From: Bacillus sp. FJAT-14578
GTDB taxonomy: Bacteria > Bacillota > Bacilli > Bacillales > Bacillaceae_H
NCBI RefSeq assembly: GCF_000504165.1
Contig: NZ_AYSE01000001.1
Location: 1-64,000 of the forward strand
Direction of reading: 5' to 3'
DNA length: 64,000 bases
Shown here: piece by piece, positions 24,378 to 32,969 of the stretch
Numbering within the stretch: position 1 is the first letter of the stretch
Layout of the letters: each line of letters begins with the position of its first letter
Translations under genes and position numbers: made by a program
The notes under the pieces: model-generated
Seen by the model: the letters and a program-made list of their open reading frames with translations, nothing else
Told to the model about the DNA's origin: nothing
The model's database searches: none

Positions 24378-25253
24378 TTACTTTTTCAAAACTGGAATCC
24401 AAATTTCACTTTTTACAGTTGGTGAAGTTAAATCTTTACTTTTAATAGACAAGATTTCTGGCCCTTCTGTTTGTTGATAGGTTGATGATGGAAACCATTC
24501 AGAATATATACGTCCCCAAGTTTCCTGCAGTGTATGAGGAAAAGGTCCGACTGCTTCGAATACAGCCCAAGTAAAGGCTGGAACTTCAAGTTTAGAAAAG
24601 TTTTCTGGATACTCATTGGTTGTGGCCACACCTATATAGTGATCAAGGTCTCCTTTTTCCTCCATACGACCTTCCGAAAAGTTCGCAGATGCTTGAATGA
24701 TCCCTTTTGGTTCAACATTCGATAGTTCTTTAAGTTTATTTATCTTCTCCATATCCAACGCTTTCCACATAGCAGTGATTTCTGGGTTCTCACCTTGAAA
24801 AATAATAGGTACTCTTTTCTTGATACCAACTATGTGAAATGCCTCTTTTTCTTCTATTCGGTAATTCATTTCACTTCCTCCTTTAATTGATAATTGGAAG
24901 GTCATTCGTGGATAGGCTTTTAGTGCTTGACCATTATTTCTAGCTTCTGACGGTGTTACACCATGCAAACTTTGAAAGGCTCTGGTAAAAGAATCCGGGG
25001 AACTATATCCATATTTAATAGCAACATCAATGATCCTTACGTTACTATTATTTAGTTCAAATGCTGCAAGAGTAAGGCGTCTACGGCGGATGTATTCAGA
25101 TAGCGTAATACCTGCAAGAAAAGAAAACATCCTTTTAAAATGATATTCAGAACAAAAAGCTAACCTTGCCACTTCTTTAAAGTCAATATCATGAGTAAGG
25201 TTTTCTTCAATATACTGTATTGCTCCGTTCATGTTCTTAAGCAAATCCATCAT
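24378..25253 (-). CDS. AraC-family regulator with GyrI-like effector domain
   Basis: A 291-residue regulator. Two helix-turn-helix motifs lie in residues 1-110 ([20 protein letters not shown] and [20 protein letters not shown]), followed from about 130 by a GyrI/AraC_E_bind small-molecule domain ([20 protein letters not shown] to the C-terminus, with the P-A-F-T-W-A-V-F strand). AGGAGGTCAT precedes the ATG. Relatives activate efflux or stress genes after binding amphipathic compounds; no target gene is adjacent, so it may act on itself or in trans. Confidence 0.9.
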   Translation of the reverse strand: MMDLLKNMNGAIQYIEENLTHDIDFKEVARLAFCSEYHFKRMFSFLAGITLSEYIRRRRLTLAAFELNNSNVRIIDVAIKYGYSSPDSFTRAFQSLHGVTPSEARNNGQALKAYPRMTFQLSIKGGSEMNYRIEEKEAFHIVGIKKRVPIIFQGENPEITAMWKALDMEKINKLKELSNVEPKGIIQASANFSEGRMEEKGDLDHYIGVATTNEYPENFSKLEVPAFTWAVFEAVGPFPHTLQETWGRIYSEWFPSSTYQQTEGPEILSIKSKDLTSPTVKSEIWIPVLKK

Positions 25254-25364
25254 ATGACCTCCTTCATCAACAGAATATCAGGAGCTGAATATACCCATCC
25301 GACATTTTGTGCACAATTATGCAGGGTCCTTCTATACTTATTATGTGTTGTAGTAAGATTTTCG

Positions 25365-25765
25365 AAGTCATCGTTCAATGAACCTCCCCCACCTATCGCT
25401 TCGCGCTGGAGGTGGGGGTTTCTTGTCGATCCCCTCGAAATCAGAAGCTGGACGAAATCGTTCCGCACATCTGACGTATGCGAAACAACTGTTGAAGTGT
25501 TGGCTGAGGAGCTGTAAAGCCCGTTTTCAACGTTCGATACATGAGGCCACCTCCCTTGCCACCATCATACAACGAACATACATTCGATCCGAGAAGACGA
25601 TGGAAGTATTTTCCTTTTTTCTTTCGACAAAGATCGAGAAGTTCTGCCAACTAAAAGCTTTTCGGTTGCCCCGAACCGGCATTCATCCCCTCCCTACTCA
25701 CTGGGCTGTACCCTTCACGCTCCTTGAGGAAGGGGAATTCTGCCGGACTATGTTAAATATGTAGA
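25365..25765 (-). mobile_element. Internally deleted IS200/IS605-type (tnpB-only) relic
   Basis: On the minus strand: a structured leader with the stem GCCGGTTCGGGGCAACCG, then ATG at about 25542 with a 33-codon TnpB-like start (MYRTLKTGFTAPQPTLQQ), then directly the terminal hairpin CCCCCACCTCCAGCGCGAAG / CGATAGGTGGGGG at about 25384-25416, which is typical of IS605-type right ends. The protein body between start and right end is missing, so this looks like a non-autonomous derivative. The identification rests on end structure rather than a protein match. Confidence 0.45.
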
Positions 25766-25867
25766 AAGTGATGGTGTATTACACCTCTATGATAATATGC
25801 ATCTTTGAGTAAACAGCATGTTAGTGGAATATCTAAATTTATGTATAATCACTTTCTCGAAAATCTG

Positions 25868-25897
25868 AAAATGGACCGTCAGTTGACGGTCCATTTT
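25868..25897. terminator. Terminator of the LysR gene
   Basis: Perfect arms AAAATGGACCGTCA / TGACGGTCCATTTT around GT. On the minus strand it follows the stop codon at 25957. Confidence 0.9.
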
Positions 25898-25956
25898 GCT
25901 TCCCAGTCATTAAGGTTAGCTATATAACGAGCTCCAGATACGGGTCTCCCTTATAA

Positions 25957-26835
25957 TCACTTCACAAAATAATTGATAATAAATTGCTGGAACCGTTTGG
26001 CTGATGGTGATAGGTATCTTCCCTCTAACCAGGCCAGCCCGATGACTCGCTGGCAATTTGGTGAATGTACACGTATCCGGGATATTTTATCCCAGTCGAT
26101 TCCTTTGAAATCCGGTATAAGTGTGACGCCAAGTCCGGCGGCAACAAACGCAACAATCGTATGTACCTCCGCCCCCTCAAATGTTACTTTGGGACTTATT
26201 CCCGCCTCATGAAACAATTGATCCGTAATTCCCCGAAGCCCATTCCCTTTTTCTAAAAGAACGAACGGTTCATCTGCAATCTCTTGCAGCGTAACGCTTT
26301 CACAATGGGCCAAGCGGTGATGGGAAGGAACGATAATAAATAATTCTTCACTCCATAATTGAATCCATTGAACCTGCGGGTTATCTTCTATTGAAGAAAC
26401 GAGGCAGAAATCAATCTCACCTGATTCTAGTTGCGCCAGAAGTGAATCATTTGCATTTTGTTTAAAGCGAAAGTTGACATTTGGATAATCAACCTGAAAA
26501 GAACTGATCAAGTTAGGAATCAGATAGGTGCCGAGAGTAGGCATAAAGCCAACAGATACTTCTCCATACCCCGGATCAAGCAAGTCCTGGATTTCCTGCT
26601 TCCCTTCTTGAAATTCCTTCATGATGCGGTCCACCCGTTTCAAAAATAACTCACCATAATGGTTTAACCTGATCGTACGCCCTTGACGTTCAAATAATGG
26701 GACGCCTAATTCTTCCTCTAATCTAGCAATGGAACGACTTAGGGCCGGCTGAGAAATAGATAAAGTTTCCGCAGCGCGTGTGATGTGCTGCATACGAGCA
26801 ACGACTTGAAAGTATTCGAATTGCTGCCATTCCAT
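25957..26835 (-). CDS. LysR-family transcriptional regulator
   Basis: A 292-residue regulator. The helix-turn-helix is QHITRAAETLSISQPALSRS (about 16-35) with the downstream linker helix; the effector domain (about 90-290) has the usual periplasmic-binding-like fold (GEVSVGFMPTLGTYLIPNLI). AGAGGTGAAC precedes the ATG. It is divergent from sdhCAB with 188 bp between, and an inverted repeat ATTATCA/TGATAAT lies at 26915-26941. It may regulate sdhCAB or itself; LysR control of sdh is not standard in Bacillus. The effector is unknown. Confidence 0.9.
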   Translation of the reverse strand: MEWQQFEYFQVVARMQHITRAAETLSISQPALSRSIARLEEELGVPLFERQGRTIRLNHYGELFLKRVDRIMKEFQEGKQEIQDLLDPGYGEVSVGFMPTLGTYLIPNLISSFQVDYPNVNFRFKQNANDSLLAQLESGEIDFCLVSSIEDNPQVQWIQLWSEELFIIVPSHHRLAHCESVTLQEIADEPFVLLEKGNGLRGITDQLFHEAGISPKVTFEGAEVHTIVAFVAAGLGVTLIPDFKGIDWDKISRIRVHSPNCQRVIGLAWLEGRYLSPSAKRFQQFIINYFVK

Positions 26836-26914
26836 TAACTGTTCACCTCTTAGTTGTAATTAATCTGAATATATACCTGAGACGCATGAAAACTATGCAA
26901 ATAATAAATTAGAC

Positions 26915-26950
26915 ATTATCATTTGTCAACCATATGATAATACGTATAGA
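26915..26950 (+). promoter_or_regulatory. Putative sdhCAB promoter with inverted repeat
   Basis: ATTATCA (26915) and TGATAAT (26935) form perfect 7-bp arms with a 13-bp spacer. TTGTCA (26923-26928) and TATAGA (26945-26950) at 16-bp spacing could be a promoter running toward sdhC, overlapping the repeat. Confidence 0.5.
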
Positions 26951-27023
26951 AAAACTTTAACTGCGAAGGAAATCACTATTTTTCACGATCAAAACATGTA
27001 TCTATTCAAAGGGGGTTTAATGT

Positions 27024-27632
27024 ATGGCAGCAAACAAGGAGTTTTTCAATCGCAGACTACATTCATTGTTAGGTGTCATTCCGGTAGGGATCTTCCTTAT
27101 CCAGCACTTAGTCGTGAATCACTTTGCGACAAAAGGGCCTGAGGCCTTTAATAAAGCTTCCCACTTTATGGAGAGCTTGCCTTTTCGTTACGCATTAGAA
27201 ACTTTCATTATTTTCTTACCTATTTTATTCCATGCCATTTACGGATTGTATATTGCGTTCACGGCGAAGAATAATGTAAGCCATTACGGGTATTTCCGTA
27301 ACTGGATGTTCTTGCTTCAGCGTGTTTCAGGGGTGGTCACTCTGATTTTCATCGCATGGCACGTATGGGAAACGAGAATTCAAGTATTCTTCGGAGCGGA
27401 AGTCAACTATGAAATGATGGCGAATATCGTCGATAATCCTGCCATGTTAGCATTTTATATCGTCGGAATTTTATCCACTGTATTCCATTTTGCGAATGGT
27501 TTATGGACGTTCGGCGTAAGCTGGGGACTGACAGTAACTCCTCGTTCTCAACGAATTTCAACGTATGTGACATTAGGAATCTTCGTAGCATTGGCGTTCG
27601 TCGGTGTTCGTGCTATTTTGGCGTTTGCATAA
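27024..27632 (+). CDS. sdhC: Succinate dehydrogenase cytochrome b558 subunit
   Basis: A 202-residue membrane anchor with five helices that binds two b hemes and passes electrons from SdhB to menaquinone. The sequence (FFNRRLHSLLGVIPVGIFLI, HLVVNHFA, WHVWETRIQ, NGLWTFGVSWGL) matches B. subtilis SdhC closely; the heme histidines are in RRLHSLLG, LIQHLV, LFHAIYG and AWHVWE, with a further histidine in VFHFANG. The ATG follows GGGGGTTTAATGT. It is the first gene of sdhCAB, with sdhA 29 bp downstream. Confidence 0.97.
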   Translation: MAANKEFFNRRLHSLLGVIPVGIFLIQHLVVNHFATKGPEAFNKASHFMESLPFRYALETFIIFLPILFHAIYGLYIAFTAKNNVSHYGYFRNWMFLLQRVSGVVTLIFIAWHVWETRIQVFFGAEVNYEMMANIVDNPAMLAFYIVGILSTVFHFANGLWTFGVSWGLTVTPRSQRISTYVTLGIFVALAFVGVRAILAFA

Positions 27633-27661
27633 TCTGATAGGTTTAAAGGAGTGGGGTTACG

Positions 27662-29458
27662 ATGAGTAAAGGGAGAATTATCGTCGTTGGCGGCGGTTTA
27701 GCAGGCCTGATGGCCACAATTAAAATTGCAGAGGCAGGAAAACAAGCGGATTTATTTTCACTTGTTCCGGTAAAACGATCTCACTCGGTTTGTGCGCAAG
27801 GCGGTATTAACGGTGCGGTAAACACCAAAGGGGAAGGAGATTCTCCGTGGGAACACTTTGATGATACGGTGTATGGCGGTGACTTCTTAGCGAACCAGCC
27901 TCCGGTCAAAGCGATGTGTGAGGCAGCACCTGGAATTATTCACTTATTAGACCGGATGGGGGTTATGTTTAACCGTACACCGGAAGGATTGCTTGATTTC
28001 CGCCGCTTTGGTGGAACACAGCATCACCGTACCGCATTTGCGGGAGCGACAACTGGACAACAGTTGCTTTACGCATTAGATGAACAAGTTCGCCGCCATG
28101 AAGTAGCGGGGCTTGTGACGAAGTATGAAGGCTGGGAATTTTTAGGGGTTATTTTGGATGACGAAGGTGCATGTCGTGGGATTGTCGCTCAAAACCTGCA
28201 AACGATGGAAATCCAGTCGTTCCCGGCAGATGCCGTGATCATGGCTACCGGAGGACCTGGTATTATCTTTGGTAAATCGACCAACTCTGTCATCAATACA
28301 GGTTCAGCGGCATCGATCGTGTACCAACAAGGGGTTTATTATGCGAACGGTGAGTTCATTCAAATTCACCCGACAGCCATTCCTGGGGATGACAAGCTTC
28401 GCTTAATGAGTGAGTCGGCTCGTGGAGAAGGCGGACGCGTTTGGACGTATAAAGACGGAAAACCTTGGTATTTCTTAGAAGAAAAGTATCCGGCTTACGG
28501 AAACTTGGTTCCGCGTGACATTGCGACACGTGAGATCTTCGACGTTTGTGTGTCTCAAAAACTAGGTATCAATGGTGAAAACATGGTTTACCTGGATCTT
28601 TCCCATAAAGATCCGAAGGAGCTTGACATCAAGCTTGGCGGAATCATTGAAATCTATGAAAAATTCATGGGTGATGATCCGCGTAAAGTACCGATGAAGA
28701 TCTTCCCTGCAGTCCACTATTCGATGGGCGGTCTATGGGTTGATTATGATCAAATGACGAACATTCCAGGTCTTTTCGCTGCCGGTGAATGTGATTATTC
28801 TCAGCACGGAGCGAACCGTTTAGGAGCGAACTCTTTACTATCTGCCATTTACGGCGGTATGGTAGCGGGACCTAATGCCGTTCGATATATTAATGGATTA
28901 GAAAAGAGCGCTGATGCTCTTCCATCCAGCTTGTTCGACCGCCATGTACAGCAAGAGCAAGAGAAATGGAATCAAATCATGTCTTTAGATGGAAATGAAA
29001 ATGCCTACGTTCTTCATAAAGAGCTTGGAGAGTGGATGACCGATAACGTAACGGTTGTTCGCTACAACGATAAGTTATTGAAGACGGATGAAAAAATCCA
29101 AGAGTTGATGGAACGTTTCGATCGCATCAACATTAACGATACAGCAAAATGGAGCAACCAAGGGGCAACCTTCACCCGACAATTGAAAAACATGCTTGAA
29201 CTTTCACGCGTGGTGACATTGGGAGCTTACAACCGTAACGAAAGCCGCGGAGCCCACTACAAGCCGGACTTCCCGGATCGTAATGATGAAGAGTTCTTAA
29301 AGACAACGATGGCAAACTTTGCCGGGGAAAAAGTCACACCGGTTTTCCATTACGAAGAAGTCGATGTTTCGTTGATCAAGCCTCGTAAGCGCGATTATAC
29401 GAAGAAAAAAGATGAAAAGAAAGCAGCATCAGAGAAAAAAGAAGAGGGGGTTCGTTAA
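27662..29458 (+). CDS. sdhA: Succinate dehydrogenase flavoprotein subunit
   Basis: A 598-residue subunit carrying covalent FAD; oxidises succinate to fumarate in the TCA cycle. FAD motif VVGGGLAGLMATIKIAEAG at residues 7-25, the FAD-linking histidine in VKRSHSVCAQGGING (about 38-52), and catalytic residues in FGGTQHHRTAFAG and SARGEGGRVW. The C-terminal tail is Lys/Glu-rich (KKKDEKKAASEKKEEG) and makes it slightly longer than the 586-residue B. subtilis protein. sdhB follows after 3 bp. Confidence 0.97.
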   Translation: MSKGRIIVVGGGLAGLMATIKIAEAGKQADLFSLVPVKRSHSVCAQGGINGAVNTKGEGDSPWEHFDDTVYGGDFLANQPPVKAMCEAAPGIIHLLDRMGVMFNRTPEGLLDFRRFGGTQHHRTAFAGATTGQQLLYALDEQVRRHEVAGLVTKYEGWEFLGVILDDEGACRGIVAQNLQTMEIQSFPADAVIMATGGPGIIFGKSTNSVINTGSAASIVYQQGVYYANGEFIQIHPTAIPGDDKLRLMSESARGEGGRVWTYKDGKPWYFLEEKYPAYGNLVPRDIATREIFDVCVSQKLGINGENMVYLDLSHKDPKELDIKLGGIIEIYEKFMGDDPRKVPMKIFPAVHYSMGGLWVDYDQMTNIPGLFAAGECDYSQHGANRLGANSLLSAIYGGMVAGPNAVRYINGLEKSADALPSSLFDRHVQQEQEKWNQIMSLDGNENAYVLHKELGEWMTDNVTVVRYNDKLLKTDEKIQELMERFDRININDTAKWSNQGATFTRQLKNMLELSRVVTLGAYNRNESRGAHYKPDFPDRNDEEFLKTTMANFAGEKVTPVFHYEEVDVSLIKPRKRDYTKKKDEKKAASEKKEEGVR

Positions 29459-29461
29459 GCC

Positions 29462-30235
29462 ATGAGTACGACTATGAGTGCACAAAAAACGGTAAAGTTT
29501 ATCATCACTCGTCAAGATGGACCGGAAGGTTCTTCTTATGAACAAGAATTTGAAATTCCTTATCGTCCAAACATGAACGTCATTTCGGCGCTCATGGAAA
29601 TTCGACGAAACCCTGTTGATGCGAGAGGCAACCAAACGACGCCGATTACATGGGATATGAACTGCTTAGAGGAAGTATGCGGAGCCTGTTCGATGGTGAT
29701 CAACGGCAAGCCGCGCCAGTCGTGTACAGCACTTGTCGATAAATTGGAACAGCCGATTCGCCTTCAGCCGATGAAAACATTCCCGGTTGTTCGTGACTTG
29801 CAGGTGGACAGAAGCCGCATGTTTGATGCCTTAAAACGTGTGAAGGCATGGGTTCCGATTGACGGGACGTATGATCTTGGACCAGGACCGCGTATGCCTG
29901 AGCGCAAACGCCAATGGGCTTATGAATTATCAAAATGTATGACGTGCGGTGTCTGCCTGGAATCTTGCCCGAACGTCAACAGCAAATCCGATTTCATCGG
30001 TCCGGCTCCCCTATCTCAAGTTCGTTTGTTTAACGCCCATCCAACAGGAGCCATGCATAAGGCAGAGCGCCTAGAGACGATTATGGGAGACGGCGGATTA
30101 GCCAATTGCGGGAACTCGCAAAACTGTGTGCAGTCTTGTCCGAAAGGGATTCCGTTAACGACATCGATTGCGGCATTAAACCGTGATACAACGATCCAAG
30201 CATTCCGTAATTTCTTTGGAAGCGATCAAGCATAA
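29462..30235 (+). CDS. sdhB: Succinate dehydrogenase iron-sulfur subunit
   Basis: A 257-residue subunit with three Fe-S clusters. The 2Fe-2S cluster cysteines are in CLEEVCGACSMVINGK plus the following C; the 4Fe-4S set is CMTCGVCLESCP and the third set starts in CGNSQNCVQSCPKG. It transfers electrons from SdhA FAD to the SdhC hemes. The ATG lies 4 bp after the sdhA stop, preceded by the ribosome-binding sequence GAGGGGGT within the end of sdhA. Confidence 0.97.
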   Translation: MSTTMSAQKTVKFIITRQDGPEGSSYEQEFEIPYRPNMNVISALMEIRRNPVDARGNQTTPITWDMNCLEEVCGACSMVINGKPRQSCTALVDKLEQPIRLQPMKTFPVVRDLQVDRSRMFDALKRVKAWVPIDGTYDLGPGPRMPERKRQWAYELSKCMTCGVCLESCPNVNSKSDFIGPAPLSQVRLFNAHPTGAMHKAERLETIMGDGGLANCGNSQNCVQSCPKGIPLTTSIAALNRDTTIQAFRNFFGSDQA

Positions 30236-30290
30236 TGAAAAGTCCCTTCATCCAGATATGAACTTTATAGCTTTTAAGTGGACACGCTTT

Positions 30291-30352
30291 GAACTCCCCC
30301 ACTTACTCATGGGACTGCTCCCTGCATATTTCCTGGAGTGGGGGTATTTTTC
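30291..30352 (+). terminator. Terminator of sdhCAB
   Basis: GAACTCCCCCACT pairs with AGTGGGGGT about 40 nt further, with inner pairing, followed by ATTTTT. It lies 55 bp after sdhB. The stem resembles IS605-type end hairpins in sequence, so an insertion origin is possible. Confidence 0.5.
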
Positions 30353-30361
30353 CAGAAAACA

Positions 30362-30518
30362 ATAAAGGAAACTTCCATCAGTGGGGGTTTTCTTTCCCCC
30401 CACTGATGGTTAGTTGATCTTATCGGGCTTTTACGGGCAGTTATCCCCCACTTAAGTTTCTCCGATAACTCTCAACTTTGAAGTGGGGGTCTTACTGCCC
30501 GTTAATGCGGGATAAATT
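30362..30518 (+). repeat. Dispersed double-hairpin element, copy A (about 157 bp)
   Basis: Starts ATAAAGGAAACTTCCATCAG and ends GCGGGATAAATT. Hairpin 1: CCATCAGTGGGGG / CCCCCACTGATGG. Hairpin 2 is nested: CGGGC, ACGGGCAGT and CCCCCACTT pair with AAGTGGGGG, ACTGCCCGT and GCGGG. Copies B (31883) and C (57149, opposite orientation) share these ends. It encodes no protein and looks like a MITE or a mobile hairpin element. Confidence 0.85.
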
Positions 30519-30544
30519 CTATTACATAAAGGAAGAGGTATCAT

Positions 30545-31792
30545 ATGTCTAATTTACGTGAAGAAGCATTAAAGATGCATAAAGAAAATCGAGGAAAACT
30601 GGGTGTCCACTCAAAAGTCGCCGTACGCGATGCAAAAGATTTAAGTCTCGCCTATTCACCAGGTGTTGCAGAGCCTTGCCTGGACATTCATGAAGACGAA
30701 AGCAAAGTATATGATTACACGATAAAAGGAAATCTCGTTGCCGTCGTTTCAGACGGAACAGCTGTATTAGGTCTTGGAAACATTGGACCGAAAGCGGCCA
30801 TGCCGGTTATGGAAGGAAAAGCATTGTTGTTCAAGTCATTTGCCGATGTCGATGCGTTCCCTATCTGCCTCGATACAACAGACCCGGATAAAATTGTCGA
30901 AGTCGTCAAACTAATGTCCCCTACTTTCGGTGGAGTAAACCTGGAAGACATTGCAGCACCGCAATGCTTTGAAATTGAGGACCGCTTACGAAAAGAGTGT
31001 GATATCCCTGTTTTCCATGATGATCAACATGGGACAGCCATTGTAACCGCTGCAGGATTAATCAATGCTCTAAAGCTCGCTGACAAGAAACTTGAAGATA
31101 TTCGCGTCGTGGCAAATGGTGCCGGAGCGGCAGGTGTAGCGATTGTGAAGCTCTTGCTTCATATGGGAGTAAAAGATGTGATTTTATGTGATACAAAAGG
31201 AATTATCTATGAAGGCCGCCCTGTCGGCATGAATCCATTTAAAGAAGAAATGGCCCGCATCACCAATAAAGAACAAAAACAAGGGACATTAGCCGATGCT
31301 CTTGTTGGAGCCGATGTATTTGTAGGTGTATCAGCTGCAGGTGCTGTAACAAAAGACATGGTTCGTTCCATGAATGAAAATCCTATTATTTTTGCGATGG
31401 CCAATCCAGTACCAGAAATCATGCCGGAAGATGCAAAAGAAGCCGGAGCACTGGTTATTGGAACAGGACGTTCCGATTTCCCGAATCAGGTAAATAACGT
31501 ATTGGCGTTCCCTGGTATTTTCAGAGGAGCTTTAGACGTTCATGCAAAAGAGATCAATGAAGAAATGAAGTTGGCAGCTGTTTATGCGATTGCCGGATTA
31601 ATCTCGAATGAAGACCTTCATGCCGATTATGTCATCCCAGATCCATTTGACCGACGAGTAGCGGCCCATGTAGCAGCAGCTGTTGCTACCGCTGCAATGG
31701 AAACCGGCGTTGCCCAAAAACTTGTGAATGCAGAAGACGTGAAAAAGCGTTTATTGGCATTGACGGAAAAAGAACAACCTATTTTAATATAA
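30545..31792 (+). CDS. NAD(P)-dependent malic enzyme (YtsJ type)
   Basis: A 415-residue enzyme that decarboxylates malate to pyruvate. Residues include the catalytic Tyr in LAYSPGVAEPC (about 36-46), the lysine in GPKAAMPVMEGKALLFK, metal ligands in IEDRLRKECDIPVFHDDQHG and the nucleotide-binding VVANGAGAAGVAIVKLL (about 179-195). Length and sequence match B. subtilis YtsJ, which prefers NADP. The ribosome-binding site AAAGGAAGAGG precedes the ATG. Copy A of the double-hairpin element lies directly upstream, so its promoter may be inside or beyond the element. Confidence 0.95.
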   Translation: MSNLREEALKMHKENRGKLGVHSKVAVRDAKDLSLAYSPGVAEPCLDIHEDESKVYDYTIKGNLVAVVSDGTAVLGLGNIGPKAAMPVMEGKALLFKSFADVDAFPICLDTTDPDKIVEVVKLMSPTFGGVNLEDIAAPQCFEIEDRLRKECDIPVFHDDQHGTAIVTAAGLINALKLADKKLEDIRVVANGAGAAGVAIVKLLLHMGVKDVILCDTKGIIYEGRPVGMNPFKEEMARITNKEQKQGTLADALVGADVFVGVSAAGAVTKDMVRSMNENPIIFAMANPVPEIMPEDAKEAGALVIGTGRSDFPNQVNNVLAFPGIFRGALDVHAKEINEEMKLAAVYAIAGLISNEDLHADYVIPDPFDRRVAAHVAAAVATAAMETGVAQKLVNAEDVKKRLLALTEKEQPILI

Positions 31793-31809
31793 ATTTAACT
31801 TACGATTTC

Positions 31810-31849
31810 GAAGCCTGAATTCTATTAGAATCAGGCTTCTTTGTTTTTT
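31810..31849 (+). terminator. Terminator of the malic enzyme gene
   Basis: GAAGCCTGA / TCAGGCTTC with an inner AT-rich stem, followed by TTTGTTTTTT. Confidence 0.85.
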
Positions 31850-31882
31850 ATAAAGGAAGAGGATATTCTTCCCTAATCAGCG

Positions 31883-31994
31883 ATAAAGGAAACTTCCATC
31901 AGTCGGGGTTTTCCTTCATCCCCCACTTAGGCTTCTCCGATGGCTCTAAGCTTTGAAGTGGGGGTCTTACTGCCCGTTAATGCGGGGTAAATTT
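31883..31994 (+). repeat. Dispersed double-hairpin element, copy B (shortened, 112 bp)
   Basis: Same ends as copy A (ATAAAGGAAACTTCCATCAG ... TGCGGGGTAAATTT) but lacks the second arm of hairpin 1 and the first arm of the outer hairpin 2, about 45 bp. It provides the stop codon and last 20 or so codons of the Spo0E-like frame on the minus strand. Confidence 0.8.
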
Positions 31995-32403
31995 GAAGGG
32001 CAGCAAAACCTGCAGCAAAGCTATTACTAATTAGAGACAAAGCAGTCCGAACTCCAAGAGCTGCTGAGCTTAGATTAGTAACCAATTGGGCATAAAAGAA
32101 GCGAATATTACTTCTTGCAAGTACAGCAGCTTTTGCCCCATATTTAAAATCACTAACTTTATCATTACCATATGAGTAGTTCATTCTAGGTAGAGCGGTT
32201 TCGCTATCAAAAAGCATGTTCGTTGAACCTGAATGAGATTTCATATGTAAATTTATGAGTTCGTCAAGGTCTTGACTACACCGAATGGTTTTTTCATCTA
32301 ATAGCCCGTAATTCTTCCCTAAATCAATCAATTCTTTTCTTTTTTTGACAATACACTCTATCAAACCTTCTACTCGATCTACTGTATGGATTGCCATCGA
32401 CAC
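31927..32403 (-). CDS. Spo0E-like aspartyl-phosphate phosphatase with an odd C-terminal extension
   Basis: A 158-residue frame from GTG 32403, ten bases after GAGGTG. Residues 8-58 are Spo0E-like: ECIVKKRKELIDLGKNYGLL then the signature SQDLDELIN, which in the family contacts Spo0A phosphate and blocks sporulation. Family members are normally 50-85 residues. Here about 100 extra residues follow, including a hydrophobic region (FFYAQLVTNLSSAALGVRTA) and a tail (YPALTGSKTPTSK) encoded by the double-hairpin element. The extension may be read-through into foreign DNA; whether the product is active is unknown. Confidence 0.6.
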   Translation of the reverse strand: MSMAIHTVDRVEGLIECIVKKRKELIDLGKNYGLLDEKTIRCSQDLDELINLHMKSHSGSTNMLFDSETALPRMNYSYGNDKVSDFKYGAKAAVLARSNIRFFYAQLVTNLSSAALGVRTALSLISNSFAAGFAALQIYPALTGSKTPTSKLRAIGEA

Positions 32404-32494
32404 TTTTTCTTTTCACCTCATTGAATTTTTTAGTTTCTAAGATATTTAGAACATTTTGATCCAAAACCCATGCTAAATTAGTTGGTACCATCTC

Positions 32495-32653
32495 TTAAAC
32501 AGTAGCTAAAGCAAAACGGCGATCATTAAAGTAAATGACCTCGGAAAGAATTTTGCAGCCTTGAATGTTCCCAAAAGCTTCTCTCGCTTCTTTTTCCGTA
32601 TCAAATTCAAACATTGTCGTGTTTTCCTTTGAATAGACAGTGATTACCCACAT
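32495..32653 (-). CDS. Small protein, 52 residues, unknown function
   Basis: Frame from ATG 32653 with GGGGGAAA upstream. The protein begins MWVITVYSKENTTMFEFDTE, continues KEAREAFGNIQGCKILSEVI and ends FNDRRFALATV: an alternating beta-alpha-beta pattern that could be a small ferredoxin-like fold. The codon use and ribosome-binding site support a real gene. It precedes the Spo0E-like gene on the same strand with 91 bp between. Family not recognised. Confidence 0.7.
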   Translation of the reverse strand: MWVITVYSKENTTMFEFDTEKEAREAFGNIQGCKILSEVIYFNDRRFALATV

Positions 32654-32969
32654 AAAAAATTTCCCCCAATTAAAAGATGATTTTTCTCCTTCTTCCTAAC
32701 ATGTCTAAGAGACACCAAAAAATATTATGAGCAATATGGGACAAAATGAAAAGCCTTTCTACAAAAGGTGTCAAAACATTACAAAAATAGTGTTCATCAT
32801 AAAAAAAACGTTAACTAAAAAGTTAACGTTCATTCTTCATAAGGGTTTTCTTATCCATCTCCTGCATGTTCAAAAAAGTGAAAACCCCATTTTTAATTCT
32901 CATTAAGAGAAAAATTCTTTTCCCCTGCTCTCCTATACATACTCTATCAATATTTAGCCTTGTTTAAAG
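32654..32969. other. Intergenic region downstream of the BtpA gene
   Basis: Holds the promoter side of the 52-residue gene, the terminator at 32801-32830 and AT-rich sequence. No further gene seen. Confidence 0.6.
32801..32830 (-). terminator. Terminator of the sugar-acid operon
   Basis: AACGTTAACT / AGTTAACGTT with an AAAA loop; on the minus strand followed by eight T residues. It lies about 140 bp after the BtpA gene. Confidence 0.85.

Noticed and set aside
31880..31994. Copy B of the hairpin repeat as terminator of malic enzyme
   Set aside because: A standard terminator already lies at 31810-31849, and the same sequence occurs at two other sites unrelated to malic enzyme.
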